This document shows, piece after piece, positions 46,996 through 55,504 of a stretch of DNA of 64,000 nt; positions within the stretch are counted from its first letter, which is position 1; the number at the start of each line of letters is the position of its first letter. The translations under genes were made by a program, and so were the position numbers. The notes beneath the pieces were generated by a model. It saw nothing but the letters and a program-made list of their open reading frames with translations. It was not told the DNA's origin and did no database searches. This stretch comes from JAXGRD01 sp050946655 (GTDB taxonomy: Bacteria > Bacillota > Clostridia > Peptostreptococcales > Anaerovoracaceae): assembly GCA_050946655.1 (NCBI GenBank), contig JBMNVE010000002.1, positions 6,457-70,456 of the forward strand. The letters run 5' to 3'.

Positions 46996-49218
46996 TTAAA
47001 CAAAGTCTGTAACCCTTAATTTCAAGCCATATATAAGCACTCCGTCTCTTTTGCGTCTGCGGGTGAACCCTTTCTGTTCAATGGCCGTATAGAACTCCGT
47101 TGTGCTGCGTACAAACTCACCTGTCCTCTGGCAATAGGCACGGTACTCCTCATACACTTTGCCCGACTTTTCCTGGTAGGTTGCATCCTGCTCACAGCAG
47201 TCTAAAAGGAAATGCTCTAGCCAGTTACTATCCTCCTGGTATTTACTGATGGCATCCTCCACACACTTTGGCTTTTTGAAATTAAAGCCACAGCCGATGG
47301 CCTTGTTTGCTCCCCGCATAAGCCAGGAAAGAATATAAGGCGATGCGTTCTCAAGGAGGTACTTGGAGTAATTCTTGATGTCGCTACTCCCGGTAATCTT
47401 GGCATTAAAAGGAATGACGATAAGTCTTCTCCAGGTGCCCGAGTCCATAGCACCAACTCTTGGCAGGTGGTTCGTATATAAAACGAGCATATGGGACGGT
47501 GTGAAGTCAGACGGGTCTTTGTACTTCTTCTCCGCAGAGATCCTGTCCGTGGAGCACAGCTGCTTTACGATGGATGTGGAAAGGCGCATGCCCTCTTCAA
47601 GTTCCGCTGCGATAAGGAGCCGCTTTCCCTTTGCCTCCGCAAGTTCCGGTTTGACATTTCTTCTGCATCCGACCGTAAGGGTGTCCGCAGAGATGCTGCC
47701 GCTGTAGTTTCCAAGAACTCCTGCGATGGTGTTCCAAAAGGTCGACTTTCCGTTTGAACCTTCTCCGTAAGATATGATGAGAGCCTCAAGATCCACCTCA
47801 CCAATGGCACTGACTCCTGCAATCATCTGAACATAATCAATAAGCTCCTTATCGCCCTGGAAAACAGTGTCGATAAAGTCGAGCCACAAGTCCTTGCCTT
47901 CATCCCCCGGAGATGCTGTTGTCACCTTCGTAATGTAGTCAGACGGTGTATGCTCCCTTTTTACTCCTGTATCAAGTTCATAAGTCCCGTCCGGGCAGTT
48001 CAAGACATAGGGGTTTTTATCAAGGTCTTCATACTTTATCTCCACCATCGGCTTTGCCGCCTGGAGTGCCGACATGACATACTTCATATCGCGCCTCTTC
48101 ATGACAAAGGCTTTATATGCATTGGCACTAAGGAAACGAAGATACGCATCACGCTGACCTTCCCCCACTTCTTTTTCGAGCGCCTTGCCCCCAGAGCGAA
48201 CCTTACTTTCATCAATGCCGGAGCTGACCATTTCTTTAAAGGCTGCATCGTACTCATCCTTTGCATCTTCTAACTGAAGGTCAAGAAACTCCTCCATTGC
48301 AGCTACGGCTCTTTGCTTTGACTCCACCCAGCAGACTCCGTCAAAGCGGAGGTAGTCGGTGGCAGGTGTATAGCGGAGCTCCTCTCCGTACTCCTTTACA
48401 AGAGTCTTTGCCTGTCCGATGTCCGAGTAGTCGGGTGGTTTTAATGATTCATTCTGAAACTCGTATTCTTCCGGGGAGATATATCCTTCCTGGCTTTGTA
48501 CCTTTCTTGCAAAGCGGCAGGCACTGTTCCAGATGGTACGTAGTTCATCTTCTCCAAGAGGTGGATCGCACTTGGCCGCCTCTTCTCTAAAAATGTCATA
48601 GGATCTTTGCGTTATTCCGTACCGCTTAAGGACACGTCCTGCAAAGCGGGACATGGTGTTGTTTCTCTGTCCTTCCGGTATGACGGAGGACTCAGGCTCT
48701 GCAAGAAACTCTTCGATATCCGTCTCGCCTTCATGCCATACAACTTCATCCGATACTGCCCCATAGACAAACCTTGCCTCATCAAGAGCACCGTCATCAA
48801 AGAAGGTGTATCTTCTTGCCAGTTCCTGCTTTAAGGTAGCACACCGATTTCCATCGGTAATGACGCTGTGCGGGAAGTAGATATGGAGCCTTGGCCTTTT
48901 CGACTTCTTCCCCTTTACCTTCATGTGGTTTCTGCTTGTTGCCACGATGTATGACACACCCGGAAACAAGTCATTCAGCTTTTCAATGGTGATCCACTCT
49001 TCCGGGTCTTCTGAGTGGTCGTTATCAATATCCATCACATCCACATCGGAGGAGATGAACGTTGCCTTGCTGCGGTAGTGCTTTTCAAACTCGGCGCATG
49101 TATGGTCAAACTCAATAGCCGATTTGAAGTCTTCCGGGTTATCGATAATCTGCTTGTTCTTGTAGTAGCAGTTCTTCTCGTTGCCCGTGCATCCGCCAGC
49201 ATAAATTGTTACCTGCAT
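46996..49218 (-). CDS. Primase-helicase (P4/D5 type)
   Basis: 740 residues. The N-terminal part includes an archaeo-eukaryotic-primase-like D-V-D-V-M-D-I-D-N-D-H near 60; a primase C-terminal / D5-N region lies near 380-480; the superfamily 3 helicase has Walker A G-E-G-S-N-G-K-S-T near 484 and N-H-L-P-R near 585. It primes and unwinds phage DNA at the origin. The upstream intergenic gap carries copy B of the repeated element. Confidence 0.9.
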   Translation of the reverse strand: MQVTIYAGGCTGNEKNCYYKNKQIIDNPEDFKSAIEFDHTCAEFEKHYRSKATFISSDVDVMDIDNDHSEDPEEWITIEKLNDLFPGVSYIVATSRNHMKVKGKKSKRPRLHIYFPHSVITDGNRCATLKQELARRYTFFDDGALDEARFVYGAVSDEVVWHEGETDIEEFLAEPESSVIPEGQRNNTMSRFAGRVLKRYGITQRSYDIFREEAAKCDPPLGEDELRTIWNSACRFARKVQSQEGYISPEEYEFQNESLKPPDYSDIGQAKTLVKEYGEELRYTPATDYLRFDGVCWVESKQRAVAAMEEFLDLQLEDAKDEYDAAFKEMVSSGIDESKVRSGGKALEKEVGEGQRDAYLRFLSANAYKAFVMKRRDMKYVMSALQAAKPMVEIKYEDLDKNPYVLNCPDGTYELDTGVKREHTPSDYITKVTTASPGDEGKDLWLDFIDTVFQGDKELIDYVQMIAGVSAIGEVDLEALIISYGEGSNGKSTFWNTIAGVLGNYSGSISADTLTVGCRRNVKPELAEAKGKRLLIAAELEEGMRLSTSIVKQLCSTDRISAEKKYKDPSDFTPSHMLVLYTNHLPRVGAMDSGTWRRLIVIPFNAKITGSSDIKNYSKYLLENASPYILSWLMRGANKAIGCGFNFKKPKCVEDAISKYQEDSNWLEHFLLDCCEQDATYQEKSGKVYEEYRAYCQRTGEFVRSTTEFYTAIEQKGFTRRRKRDGVLIYGLKLRVTDFV

Positions 49219-49292
49219 TTATTAACCTCGCTTTCTTTGTATTAGAAATACCTTCCTATCTCTCAAAGGACAGGAAGGCAGGTTTTGAGCAA
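49219..49292 (-). promoter_or_regulatory. Copy B of the TTGCTCA-N14-GTCCTTTGA element
   Basis: The motif is at 49263-49292 (minus). CCTTCCTGTC and the later GATAGGAAGG pair over 10 bp, one G-U, around the loop CTTTGAGA. The arm sequence differs from copy A while base pairing is kept. It forms the leader of the primase gene and overlaps the divergent control region of the glycosylase-like gene. Confidence 0.6.
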
Positions 49293-49325
49293 AACATTTA
49301 ATAATTTTAGCGAATTGCCTCATGG

Positions 49326-49331
49326 TATAAT
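49326..49331 (+). promoter_or_regulatory. -10 box of the glycosylase-like gene
   Basis: A perfect TATAAT 22 bases before the ATG at 49353, with GGGAGG as ribosome site in between. The -35 (ATTTTA or similar) is poor. Confidence 0.5.
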
Positions 49332-49352
49332 AAGTTATGGGAGGCGATTATT

Positions 49353-50354
49353 ATGATGATTAGCCCTGACAGTTTCAAGGAATTAAACAAGGATAAAACC
49401 TATTCAGAACTACTAGAAGTACGCAATGAGTTGTTGGCTGAAATAAAGTCGTTTGAGGAAGATGACCGAAAGTCTGATGAACTGATTGAAATTTCTCCTT
49501 CACCAGAGGTTGTATATCAATGCAATCTTTTATATCTTGCCAAGGTAGCAGAACTTTTATCAGAGAAATATAATCAGGAAGTGGTTTTTTCAGATGACAT
49601 GAAAAATGGAGAATATCTCTACCTAATAAAAGAATTACTGAGGAATAAAGGAATCACTTATGGCCCTGAAATAGATGAGAGCATTAGATTGCGAGAAGAA
49701 GGAAAAGAATTCTCCTTCTCAGAGCATATTCGTGCCATGATTTATTCTCTTCTGTCTAATCAAAGGCCGTGGCATCTTCTTACACCGCATTTAACCGAAA
49801 TAGATACATTGTTTTTTGACTACGATGTTGACCGGATAAAAGCAACTGATGCTTCATACTTCTATAATGGAGTGACAGCGATTAAGTGCGGAAACCGAGA
49901 TATCAAGAAACAAATGAATACTCTGCACAAAAACATCTCAACTATGGAGCGAATCATTGGGGATTACGGTTCAATGGATGCATTTGTAACTTCTGCGTCA
50001 GCAGAGAAGATTGTTGAGCAGTTATCTTCCGCTAAATCCAAATACAAGCTCAATAGAATGGGCGAGGCGTTAGCTTGGGAATATATACGGAATGTCGGTA
50101 TTGATGGTGCCAAACCAGACACGCACCTTTGCAGATTCCTGGGTAATGCTAGAATGGGCAACTGCAAGCACGACATTGCCACTATTGAAGAAGTCAGAGT
50201 ACAAATAGAAGCACTTACCGATTCGACGGGTATGTCAAGAAAAGAAATTGATTATCTTATCTGGGCATTCTGCGCTGAAGACAATGGCGAGATATGTACA
50301 AGCAGACCTCATTGTAACGCTTGTCCACTAAGAGCATACTGCAACTATCAATAA
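49353..50354 (+). CDS. Endonuclease III-superfamily (HhH-GPD) protein with Fe-S cysteine cluster
   Basis: 333 residues and the only rightward gene of the prophage core. The C-terminal 120 residues match the HhH-GPD plan: K-L-N-R-M-G-E-A-L-A-W in place of the hairpin, then P-D-T-H-L-C-R-F-L-G near 255 with the conserved catalytic Asp. The end has C315-x5-C321-x2-C324-x5-C330, nearly the endonuclease III 4Fe-4S pattern. The lysine of bifunctional EndoIII is not seen in the hairpin. The 150-residue N-terminus is not recognised. The gene looks more A+T-rich than its neighbours and has its own promoter, which suggests cargo. Confidence 0.7.
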   Translation: MMISPDSFKELNKDKTYSELLEVRNELLAEIKSFEEDDRKSDELIEISPSPEVVYQCNLLYLAKVAELLSEKYNQEVVFSDDMKNGEYLYLIKELLRNKGITYGPEIDESIRLREEGKEFSFSEHIRAMIYSLLSNQRPWHLLTPHLTEIDTLFFDYDVDRIKATDASYFYNGVTAIKCGNRDIKKQMNTLHKNISTMERIIGDYGSMDAFVTSASAEKIVEQLSSAKSKYKLNRMGEALAWEYIRNVGIDGAKPDTHLCRFLGNARMGNCKHDIATIEEVRVQIEALTDSTGMSRKEIDYLIWAFCAEDNGEICTSRPHCNACPLRAYCNYQ

Positions 50355-50387
50355 AAACTTTTGCCGGGGGTATTAGCCCCGGCTATT

Positions 50388-52370
50388 TTAATCCTTTCGA
50401 TAAAATAAAGTTTCGTATCCATCGGCACGAAGAAGGAGTCCCTCTGCCCAGGGAGGTGTCCTTCCCATCTGTTCACAGATGGCATCAACGGATACATCCT
50501 TTGTGCATTCAATGATGAGTTCATCGTGGACATGGGCATTGATAAAGCAATACGAAAGTGTCCTCATGGCATAGGCGAGAAGATCTCTTGAAATTGCCTG
50601 GACGATGTTTTCCACAAGCCTTGCCCCATAGGTTTCAATCCACTCCCACTTCTTTGTCGAACCAACTCCCATATATAAAACGCTGTCTCCTCCGAATCGG
50701 TTCTCACCGATCTTTGGTTTGACATAGGCTAGCCTTCTTCCGGACGGCAGCTGGATAAACAGCACTCCTGCCTCATAGCTAAAACGGATGCCGTGTGTTT
50801 CGGTTATCCGTCTTTCCCGGATAGTCTGCTTTACGCACCTGCCCACATCCCACCAAAGCTGAACGATTTGGCTGTTTGCTGTTCGCCAGCTATCCACAAG
50901 TGGCCGCAGTTCCTCTTCTTCCATTCCCATCTCGATAGCACCCATCGCCTTTAAGGCACCGATAGAGCCACCATAGCCAAGTGCCAATTCTGCGACCTTG
51001 CCCCTCTGACGAAGGTGACTATTCACACCATGCTTTTCAACGGGGACATGAAACATAGCGGATGCCGATTCGCAGTATATGTCAGCCTTCGGTTTTGCGA
51101 AAACTTCAATACGCCATGACTCTCCTGCAAGCCAGGCAAGTACCCTCGCCTCAATGGCCGAGAAGTCAGCGACCACAAACTTATATCCGTCTCTTGGCAC
51201 AAAGGCGGTACGCACAAGTTGCGATAGGACATCAGGGACGGAGTCGTAGAGCATTTCAAGAGCGTCGTAGTTATTTTCCTTAACCAGTCCCCTTGCCTCT
51301 GCAAGGTCTGGCATATGGTTTTGAGGCAGATTCTGCAGCTGAATAATCCTGCCTGCCCATCTCCCGGTAGACGCACCGTAGAACTGTGTCATACCCCTGG
51401 CACGGCTGTCTTTACACACGGCATTTTCCATTGCCTGGTATTTTCGAACCGATGACTTGGCCACCTTCTGCCGGAGAAGAAGAACCTCCTTGATGTCTTC
51501 CGGGACTTCTTTCATCAGTTCCTTGACCTGCTTTTTCCCCAGGCTATCCACATCTATCCCACGCTGCGTTAGCCACCCTTTCAGCTGCTGTACGCTGTTT
51601 GGATTTTCAAGTCCTGTCAGTTCTGTCAGCTTTTCGATAAGCACTCCCCTTGACCGTTCATCAAAGGCAATGGCATGACGAACTACATCAAGGTCAAGGC
51701 CAATGCCGCGGTCGTTGATTTCTTGGTCGAGCCGATACTCTTCCCAGGTAACCTCCGGCATAGGGAACCGAGACAGTTTCTTCTGTGCCTGCATCTCCAC
51801 CTCGACATCTCGCTTGTTGTAACTTTTGAACCGCTCCCATTTCTCTGGGTCATGATGCGGAAGGTTTCTTGTGCGGTACCCATTCGTCTTGGTCGGTTTA
51901 CAAGGCACACAGAAATACCGGATAAGATCACGCCCTTCCGACAGTTTCTTATTGGTAAGATTCATGGCATCGCCAAGCTTCTCAAGGGACATAGGAAGTC
52001 CCACATAAGCCGCCCACACCATAGAGCACCGCCAGCCTTCTGGGTCAAGGTAATCTCCAACCGTATCTTCTTCAATGCTGTAGGAGCAGAACTTCTCCGG
52101 GTAGTTTTTTTTCAGCCATGCCGAGATACAGGCTCGTTCAAAGGCACAGTTATGCGCCCACTTGGTAACCGCAGGATCCGTTAATGCATTAAGCACCTCT
52201 TCCGGGACTTCTTCTCCCTGGGCAAGGTCGACCACCGTCACTTCACTTCCGTCCACGCTATATCCAAAGAGCAGAATCTCAAAGGCATCGGAGGCGGCAT
52301 ATTTGTAAACACCGCACTTGGAAAGGTCGATGTCACTATAGGTTTCCAAATCTATATGTAATTCTTTCAA
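50388..52370 (-). CDS. Family A DNA polymerase with 3'-5' exonuclease
   Basis: 660 residues. The exonuclease domain begins I-D-L-E-T-Y-S-D-I-D at residues 5-14; polymerase motif A V-V-A-D-F-S-A-I-E-A-R is near 402, motif B R-Q-R-G-K-V-A-E-L-A-L-G-Y-G-G near 455 and motif C H-V-H-D-E-L-I-I-E near 615. This is the phage replicative polymerase. The start is TTG with AGGAGG six bases upstream. It ends 33 bp from the convergent glycosylase-like gene. Confidence 0.92.
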   Translation of the reverse strand: MKELHIDLETYSDIDLSKCGVYKYAASDAFEILLFGYSVDGSEVTVVDLAQGEEVPEEVLNALTDPAVTKWAHNCAFERACISAWLKKNYPEKFCSYSIEEDTVGDYLDPEGWRCSMVWAAYVGLPMSLEKLGDAMNLTNKKLSEGRDLIRYFCVPCKPTKTNGYRTRNLPHHDPEKWERFKSYNKRDVEVEMQAQKKLSRFPMPEVTWEEYRLDQEINDRGIGLDLDVVRHAIAFDERSRGVLIEKLTELTGLENPNSVQQLKGWLTQRGIDVDSLGKKQVKELMKEVPEDIKEVLLLRQKVAKSSVRKYQAMENAVCKDSRARGMTQFYGASTGRWAGRIIQLQNLPQNHMPDLAEARGLVKENNYDALEMLYDSVPDVLSQLVRTAFVPRDGYKFVVADFSAIEARVLAWLAGESWRIEVFAKPKADIYCESASAMFHVPVEKHGVNSHLRQRGKVAELALGYGGSIGALKAMGAIEMGMEEEELRPLVDSWRTANSQIVQLWWDVGRCVKQTIRERRITETHGIRFSYEAGVLFIQLPSGRRLAYVKPKIGENRFGGDSVLYMGVGSTKKWEWIETYGARLVENIVQAISRDLLAYAMRTLSYCFINAHVHDELIIECTKDVSVDAICEQMGRTPPWAEGLLLRADGYETLFYRKD

Positions 52371-52423
52371 TGTTTCCTCCTAAAAAGCGAGGGCGGCGAG
52401 TAACCTCAACCGCCCTACTGGTA

Positions 52424-52630
52424 CTACTTTTCTAACGATTCTTTTCTTAGCTTTTCTCGCCACTCTTCATCACGTATGGTCTGTCTGATTTCTCGTTCCG
52501 TTTCGATGGCCTTGCGTTCTCTCTTTTCACGCTGATCTTTGATGTCATCTCGGATAATCATGTACATGAAGTACATCCCGACAAGCGCCCATACCGTGCA
52601 AACAGCACATGTAATTATTGTTGTGATCAT
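52424..52630 (-). CDS. Small membrane protein
   Basis: About 68 residues: one membrane helix (I-T-C-A-V-C-T-V-W-A-L-V-G-M-Y-F-M-Y-M-I) followed by a charged helical tail (Q-R-E-K-R-E-R-K-A-I-E-T-E). AAAGGA seven bases before the ATG at 52630. Not recognised; lies between DUF2815 and the polymerase. Confidence 0.55.
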   Translation of the reverse strand: MITTIITCAVCTVWALVGMYFMYMIIRDDIKDQREKRERKAIETEREIRQTIRDEEWREKLRKESLEK

Positions 52631-52681
52631 TGTCTTATCCTTTCCAGGAGAGCGGCTCATGCCTCCCTCCCTCTACTTTGT

Positions 52682-53248
52682 CTAGTCCAAGAAGGACTCT
52701 TCGTTTTCAAATCCCGCAAAGTCATCCTCTGCTCTCGTCTTACCACCAAGCGGCTCTCCGTCACGAATCTTCTGCAGGTTATTCAGACCGCAGGCGATAC
52801 CACGATTTCCGTTGGAGTTGAATGCGTAGAAGTTGATGGATGCCCTTCCGTAAACACCGCTGTAGACCTCACCTCTGTCGATGATAGGCTGCCTGTTCGC
52901 ATCTACGATTCCGGGAGCCGTTGTGCTGTTCGCATTCAGGAAGTAGCAACCTTCGTATGCCAGATCGTCCGGTCTCTCCACATCTCCATCCCTAAGAGGA
53001 GTCTTGATGTTTTCAAGGGCAGGTACGGACTTGCCGTTGCCCTTCAGCTTGGACTCACCTTCAGCGTATGCTGCATCGATTGCCTTCTTAATCTTGTCCA
53101 CGGTCTCCTTATCACTCTTCGGAATGATGAGAGATACCGAGAACTTGGGGGTGGAGCCGTTGATGCTCTTTGCATCCCACACATTGGCATAGGACCATCT
53201 TGTGTTTACTCCGGTGATAACTTTCATAGGGTTTTCATAAATAGCCAT
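52682..53248 (-). CDS. DUF2815 protein, probable ssDNA-binding protein
   Basis: 188 residues with K-V-I-T-G-V-N-T-R-W-S-Y near the start, F-S-V-S-L-I-I-P-K-S-D near 36 and G-V-Y-G-R-A-S-I-N-F-Y-A-F near 130, typical of DUF2815, considered an OB-fold ssDNA-binding protein of Firmicutes phages. It always lies next to DUF2800 and the polymerase, as here. AAGGAGG precedes the ATG. Confidence 0.82.
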   Translation of the reverse strand: MAIYENPMKVITGVNTRWSYANVWDAKSINGSTPKFSVSLIIPKSDKETVDKIKKAIDAAYAEGESKLKGNGKSVPALENIKTPLRDGDVERPDDLAYEGCYFLNANSTTAPGIVDANRQPIIDRGEVYSGVYGRASINFYAFNSNGNRGIACGLNNLQKIRDGEPLGGKTRAEDDFAGFENEESFLD

Positions 53249-53252
53249 AGTC

Positions 53253-54374
53253 TTATTCCTCCTTAAAGTCTTCTTTGGCTGTGTTCATTGGCGGTCTTTT
53301 GTCCGTCAATGGAACAAGTACTGGTTTTCCTTCGGGCTTGATAATCAAAGCCCCTAATAGTTCATTGAATCTTTGTTTTCCTAGCGTCTGCGTCATTGCC
53401 GTGATACCGAGAAGTTTCTTCTCATACGGTTCATATCCGGCATCGATTACAGCTTGTGCCACCTTGCCTTCGTCAGCGTACTTTCGAACCGAACGGCCGG
53501 CTACGACCTTCCAGTTCACCCACTCTTTTCCGGAAAGAGCCTGGCGGAGTGCGTAGTCTTTTACATCCGATGCCCACGAGGTCAGTTCATCTACCCTGGC
53601 AAGGACATCTTCGATTTCTGTATCCGTGAGCTCTGCGGTATCGGCAAAGTCGTACTTAGCCGCCTCCATTGCAAACTCGCTGCGTTTCCTGCAAGTGTGC
53701 TTGATGGGACAGAACTGGCACCAATCGCCACAGGCATAATCGCCTAGTCCCTCGTAAGCAAGAGCCGCCGCAGGTTTCAGCACATTCTCTGCCCAGTCCA
53801 GAAGGTCCTCTTTTACAAGCATGGACACGCTGATGTTGTCCCGGTTCGGCTGGAAGATGTGCATTGCCACATCGGTGATGTTATAGATGCCTTCAAACAT
53901 TGCCAGGCATCCAAGTGCATAGCACCGCATCTGACTGTTGTCTTCGCTCTCAACGAGAATCCCCGAACCGTTCTTATAGTCAATTACGTGGAGAACCCCG
54001 TCGCTGACAACGATGGCATCCGATGTTCCAAAGCCATCCTTTACCCACTGTTCATAGCTGATCTGCTGCTCGATGAGAACTACCGGGTCTACGCATTCTT
54101 CCTTTGCCTTTTCATAAAGTTCTACCACGTAGGCTACGTAGTTCTCTGCGTTCATAGCCATCTGCTCGCTATAGAACTCAAGGGTCGGTTTCGGATCATC
54201 CATCTGGATACCGAGTGCCTGCTTTAACTTGTACTCACAGAGAAGGTGTGCCTCTGTTCCCTCAATCGCATATTCCGAGCCTCGGTTTTCGTATCTTTCT
54301 CCTGCTCTTACTGACGGTGGGCAATGTATCCAACGGTGTGACGATGACGCTGATAACAGTGCATGTCTTACCAT
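53253..54374 (-). CDS. DUF2800 protein (RecB/Cas4-like nuclease fold)
   Basis: 373 residues starting H-A-L-L-S-A-S-S-S-H-R-W, the DUF2800 hallmark. G-T-E-A-H near 38, D-A-I-V-V-S-D near 118 and V-I-D-Y-K-N-G near 130 form the PD-(D/E)XK motifs; C-Q-F-C-P-I-K-H-T-C near 220 resembles the Cas4/AddB cysteine cluster. It is probably a recombination exonuclease. Start and upstream stop share one base (TAATG). It ends 4 bp before DUF2815. Confidence 0.85.
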   Translation of the reverse strand: MVRHALLSASSSHRWIHCPPSVRAGERYENRGSEYAIEGTEAHLLCEYKLKQALGIQMDDPKPTLEFYSEQMAMNAENYVAYVVELYEKAKEECVDPVVLIEQQISYEQWVKDGFGTSDAIVVSDGVLHVIDYKNGSGILVESEDNSQMRCYALGCLAMFEGIYNITDVAMHIFQPNRDNISVSMLVKEDLLDWAENVLKPAAALAYEGLGDYACGDWCQFCPIKHTCRKRSEFAMEAAKYDFADTAELTDTEIEDVLARVDELTSWASDVKDYALRQALSGKEWVNWKVVAGRSVRKYADEGKVAQAVIDAGYEPYEKKLLGITAMTQTLGKQRFNELLGALIIKPEGKPVLVPLTDKRPPMNTAKEDFKEE

Positions 54375-54706
54375 TAGAGCACCTCCACTTCTGACATGAG
54401 TGCTGCGTAGTCATCCGGCTTGATGTCCGACAGGCGGTCTGCACCATACTTCTTAAGCAAGGCCTTGACCTCATCGGTATGTCCTTCTCTGGACTTCTCT
54501 GCAAGCTTGGCTCTCACATCCGTGAACTCGATTGCCTTTTCTTCGGTAGGGGTTTCTTCTTTCTTACCAAAAAGTGTATTAAGCGAGTCTGCGATGTTTA
54601 AGACTGCCTGCCCCGCCTCCATCAAGTTGGTGGCATTTTCCACAATGCTCTTTCCGGCTTTGCGAAGTTCATCCAAGTACGATGACAACTCTTTCATTTG
54701 GCTCAT
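54374..54706 (-). CDS. Conserved phage protein of unknown function
   Basis: 110 residues from M-S-Q-M-K-E-L; coiled-coil first half, then V-K-A-L-L-K-K-Y-G-A-D-R-L-S-D-I near 85, a segment usual in the protein that precedes DUF2800 in clostridial phages. No function is known. AAAGGAG precedes the ATG. Overlaps the 57-aa gene by 38 bp. Confidence 0.65.
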   Translation of the reverse strand: MSQMKELSSYLDELRKAGKSIVENATNLMEAGQAVLNIADSLNTLFGKKEETPTEEKAIEFTDVRAKLAEKSREGHTDEVKALLKKYGADRLSDIKPDDYAALMSEVEVL

Positions 54707-54842
54707 TTTCGATTTCTCCTTTCTCTTCCTCCGGAAGTTCTTCTGCTGCCAGGTTAAGTGCCAGTCTCTTTGTCACTCGGCTCAGTCCCATCAGAATTGC
54801 TGCGACTTCTGCCTGGCTGTACTGCTTGTCTTGTTTATCCAT
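54669..54842 (-). CDS. Small phage protein (57 aa)
   Basis: A 57-residue frame, M-D-K-Q-D-K-Q-Y-S-Q-A-E-V-A-A-I-L start with a helix that could be an HTH-like fragment, then E-E-L-P-E-E-E-K-G-E-I. GGAGGT five bases before the ATG. It is the first gene of the DUF2800-DUF2815-polymerase operon, directly behind copies C and D of the repeated element. Function unknown. Confidence 0.65.
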   Translation of the reverse strand: MDKQDKQYSQAEVAAILMGLSRVTKRLALNLAAEELPEEEKGEIENEPNERVVIVLG

Positions 54843-54961
54843 GTGCTACCTCCTTCCAATCTTCAAAGGACAGCTGATTTTGTTTTGAGCAATGGCGATG
54901 AGAAGTTTTTTCTGTATCGCCCTCTCAACACTCAAAGGACTGTAAGATTGGAAGTGAGCAA
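54843..54961 (-). promoter_or_regulatory. Tandem copies C and D of the TTGCTCA-N14-GTCCTTTGA element
   Basis: Motifs at 54932-54961 (D) and 54863-54892 (C), 69 bp apart. D carries CTTCCAATCTT in its N14 part, perfectly complementary to AAGATTGGAAG just after C's GTCCTTTGA, so the two copies can close one outer stem of 11 bp; GGCGAT/ATCGCC forms a smaller stem between them. The outer stem ends at the GGAGG of the 57-aa gene. D overlaps the T-run of the preceding terminator. Confidence 0.65.
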
Positions 54962-54990
54962 AAGACCCCACAGATTTTTTCTGCAGGGCC
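54958..54990 (-). terminator. Terminator after the sigma-like gene
   Basis: GGCCCTGCAGA and TCTGTGGGGTC form a stem with an A4 loop, followed by TTTT on the minus strand, 8 bp after the sigma-like gene stop. The final T-run is also the start of repeat D. Confidence 0.8.
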
Positions 54991-54997
54991 TTTCCTG

Positions 54998-55450
54998 TTA
55001 CAGCAGATCGGAGAAGTTTTCTCTGAAGTAGCCTTGTACTTTTCTTTTCCTATACGATACTGTTGTCTGTGGCATGCCGAGTCTTTCCGCAATCTTTCTG
55101 TCGGTCAAACCTTCAGCCAGGAGCATGATGATGGTTTTGTCTACCTTCTCCATCTTGTCCAGCTCTTCGAGGAGAACTTCCAGACTGTTAGCTGCGATGA
55201 CCTCGTCTTCCACGGACTCCTGCGCCGGAACATCCATCCCCAGTTCAAGCATCATCTCAATGGAGAAGTCTCCGCCTTCACGGGTTCTCTTACACTGACT
55301 GCAAGGCTTGTCACAGCGTTTGCCTCCTTCGATGATGCAGCGAGTGCTTCTTTCCTTTCTCTTTTTCTCTCGCCATGCATCTCTAATGAGAACTTCGTAA
55401 ACTGCATCTTCGACTTCGATTTCTGTTCCATAGTAGTTGTAGATTTTCAT
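54998..55450 (-). CDS. Phage sigma-like transcription regulator
   Basis: About 150 residues from M-K-I-Y-N-Y-Y-G. A middle cysteine set (C-D-K-P-C-S-Q-C) precedes an acidic linker; the C-terminal 70 residues are a sigma-70 region 4-like HTH (L-A-E-G-L-T-D-R-K-I-A-E-R-L-G-M-P-Q-T-T-V). It could control the operons bearing the repeated element. GGAGGT six bases before the ATG at 55450; the ORF open to 55504 has no other site. A multi-hairpin leader precedes it. Confidence 0.75.
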   Translation of the reverse strand: MKIYNYYGTEIEVEDAVYEVLIRDAWREKKRKERSTRCIIEGGKRCDKPCSQCKRTREGGDFSIEMMLELGMDVPAQESVEDEVIAANSLEVLLEELDKMEKVDKTIIMLLAEGLTDRKIAERLGMPQTTVSYRKRKVQGYFRENFSDLL

Positions 55451-55504
55451 AAAAAGACCTCCGTTTGTCTTCCGCTTGGGCGGTCGACACGAAGGTCTAC
55501 ACAT

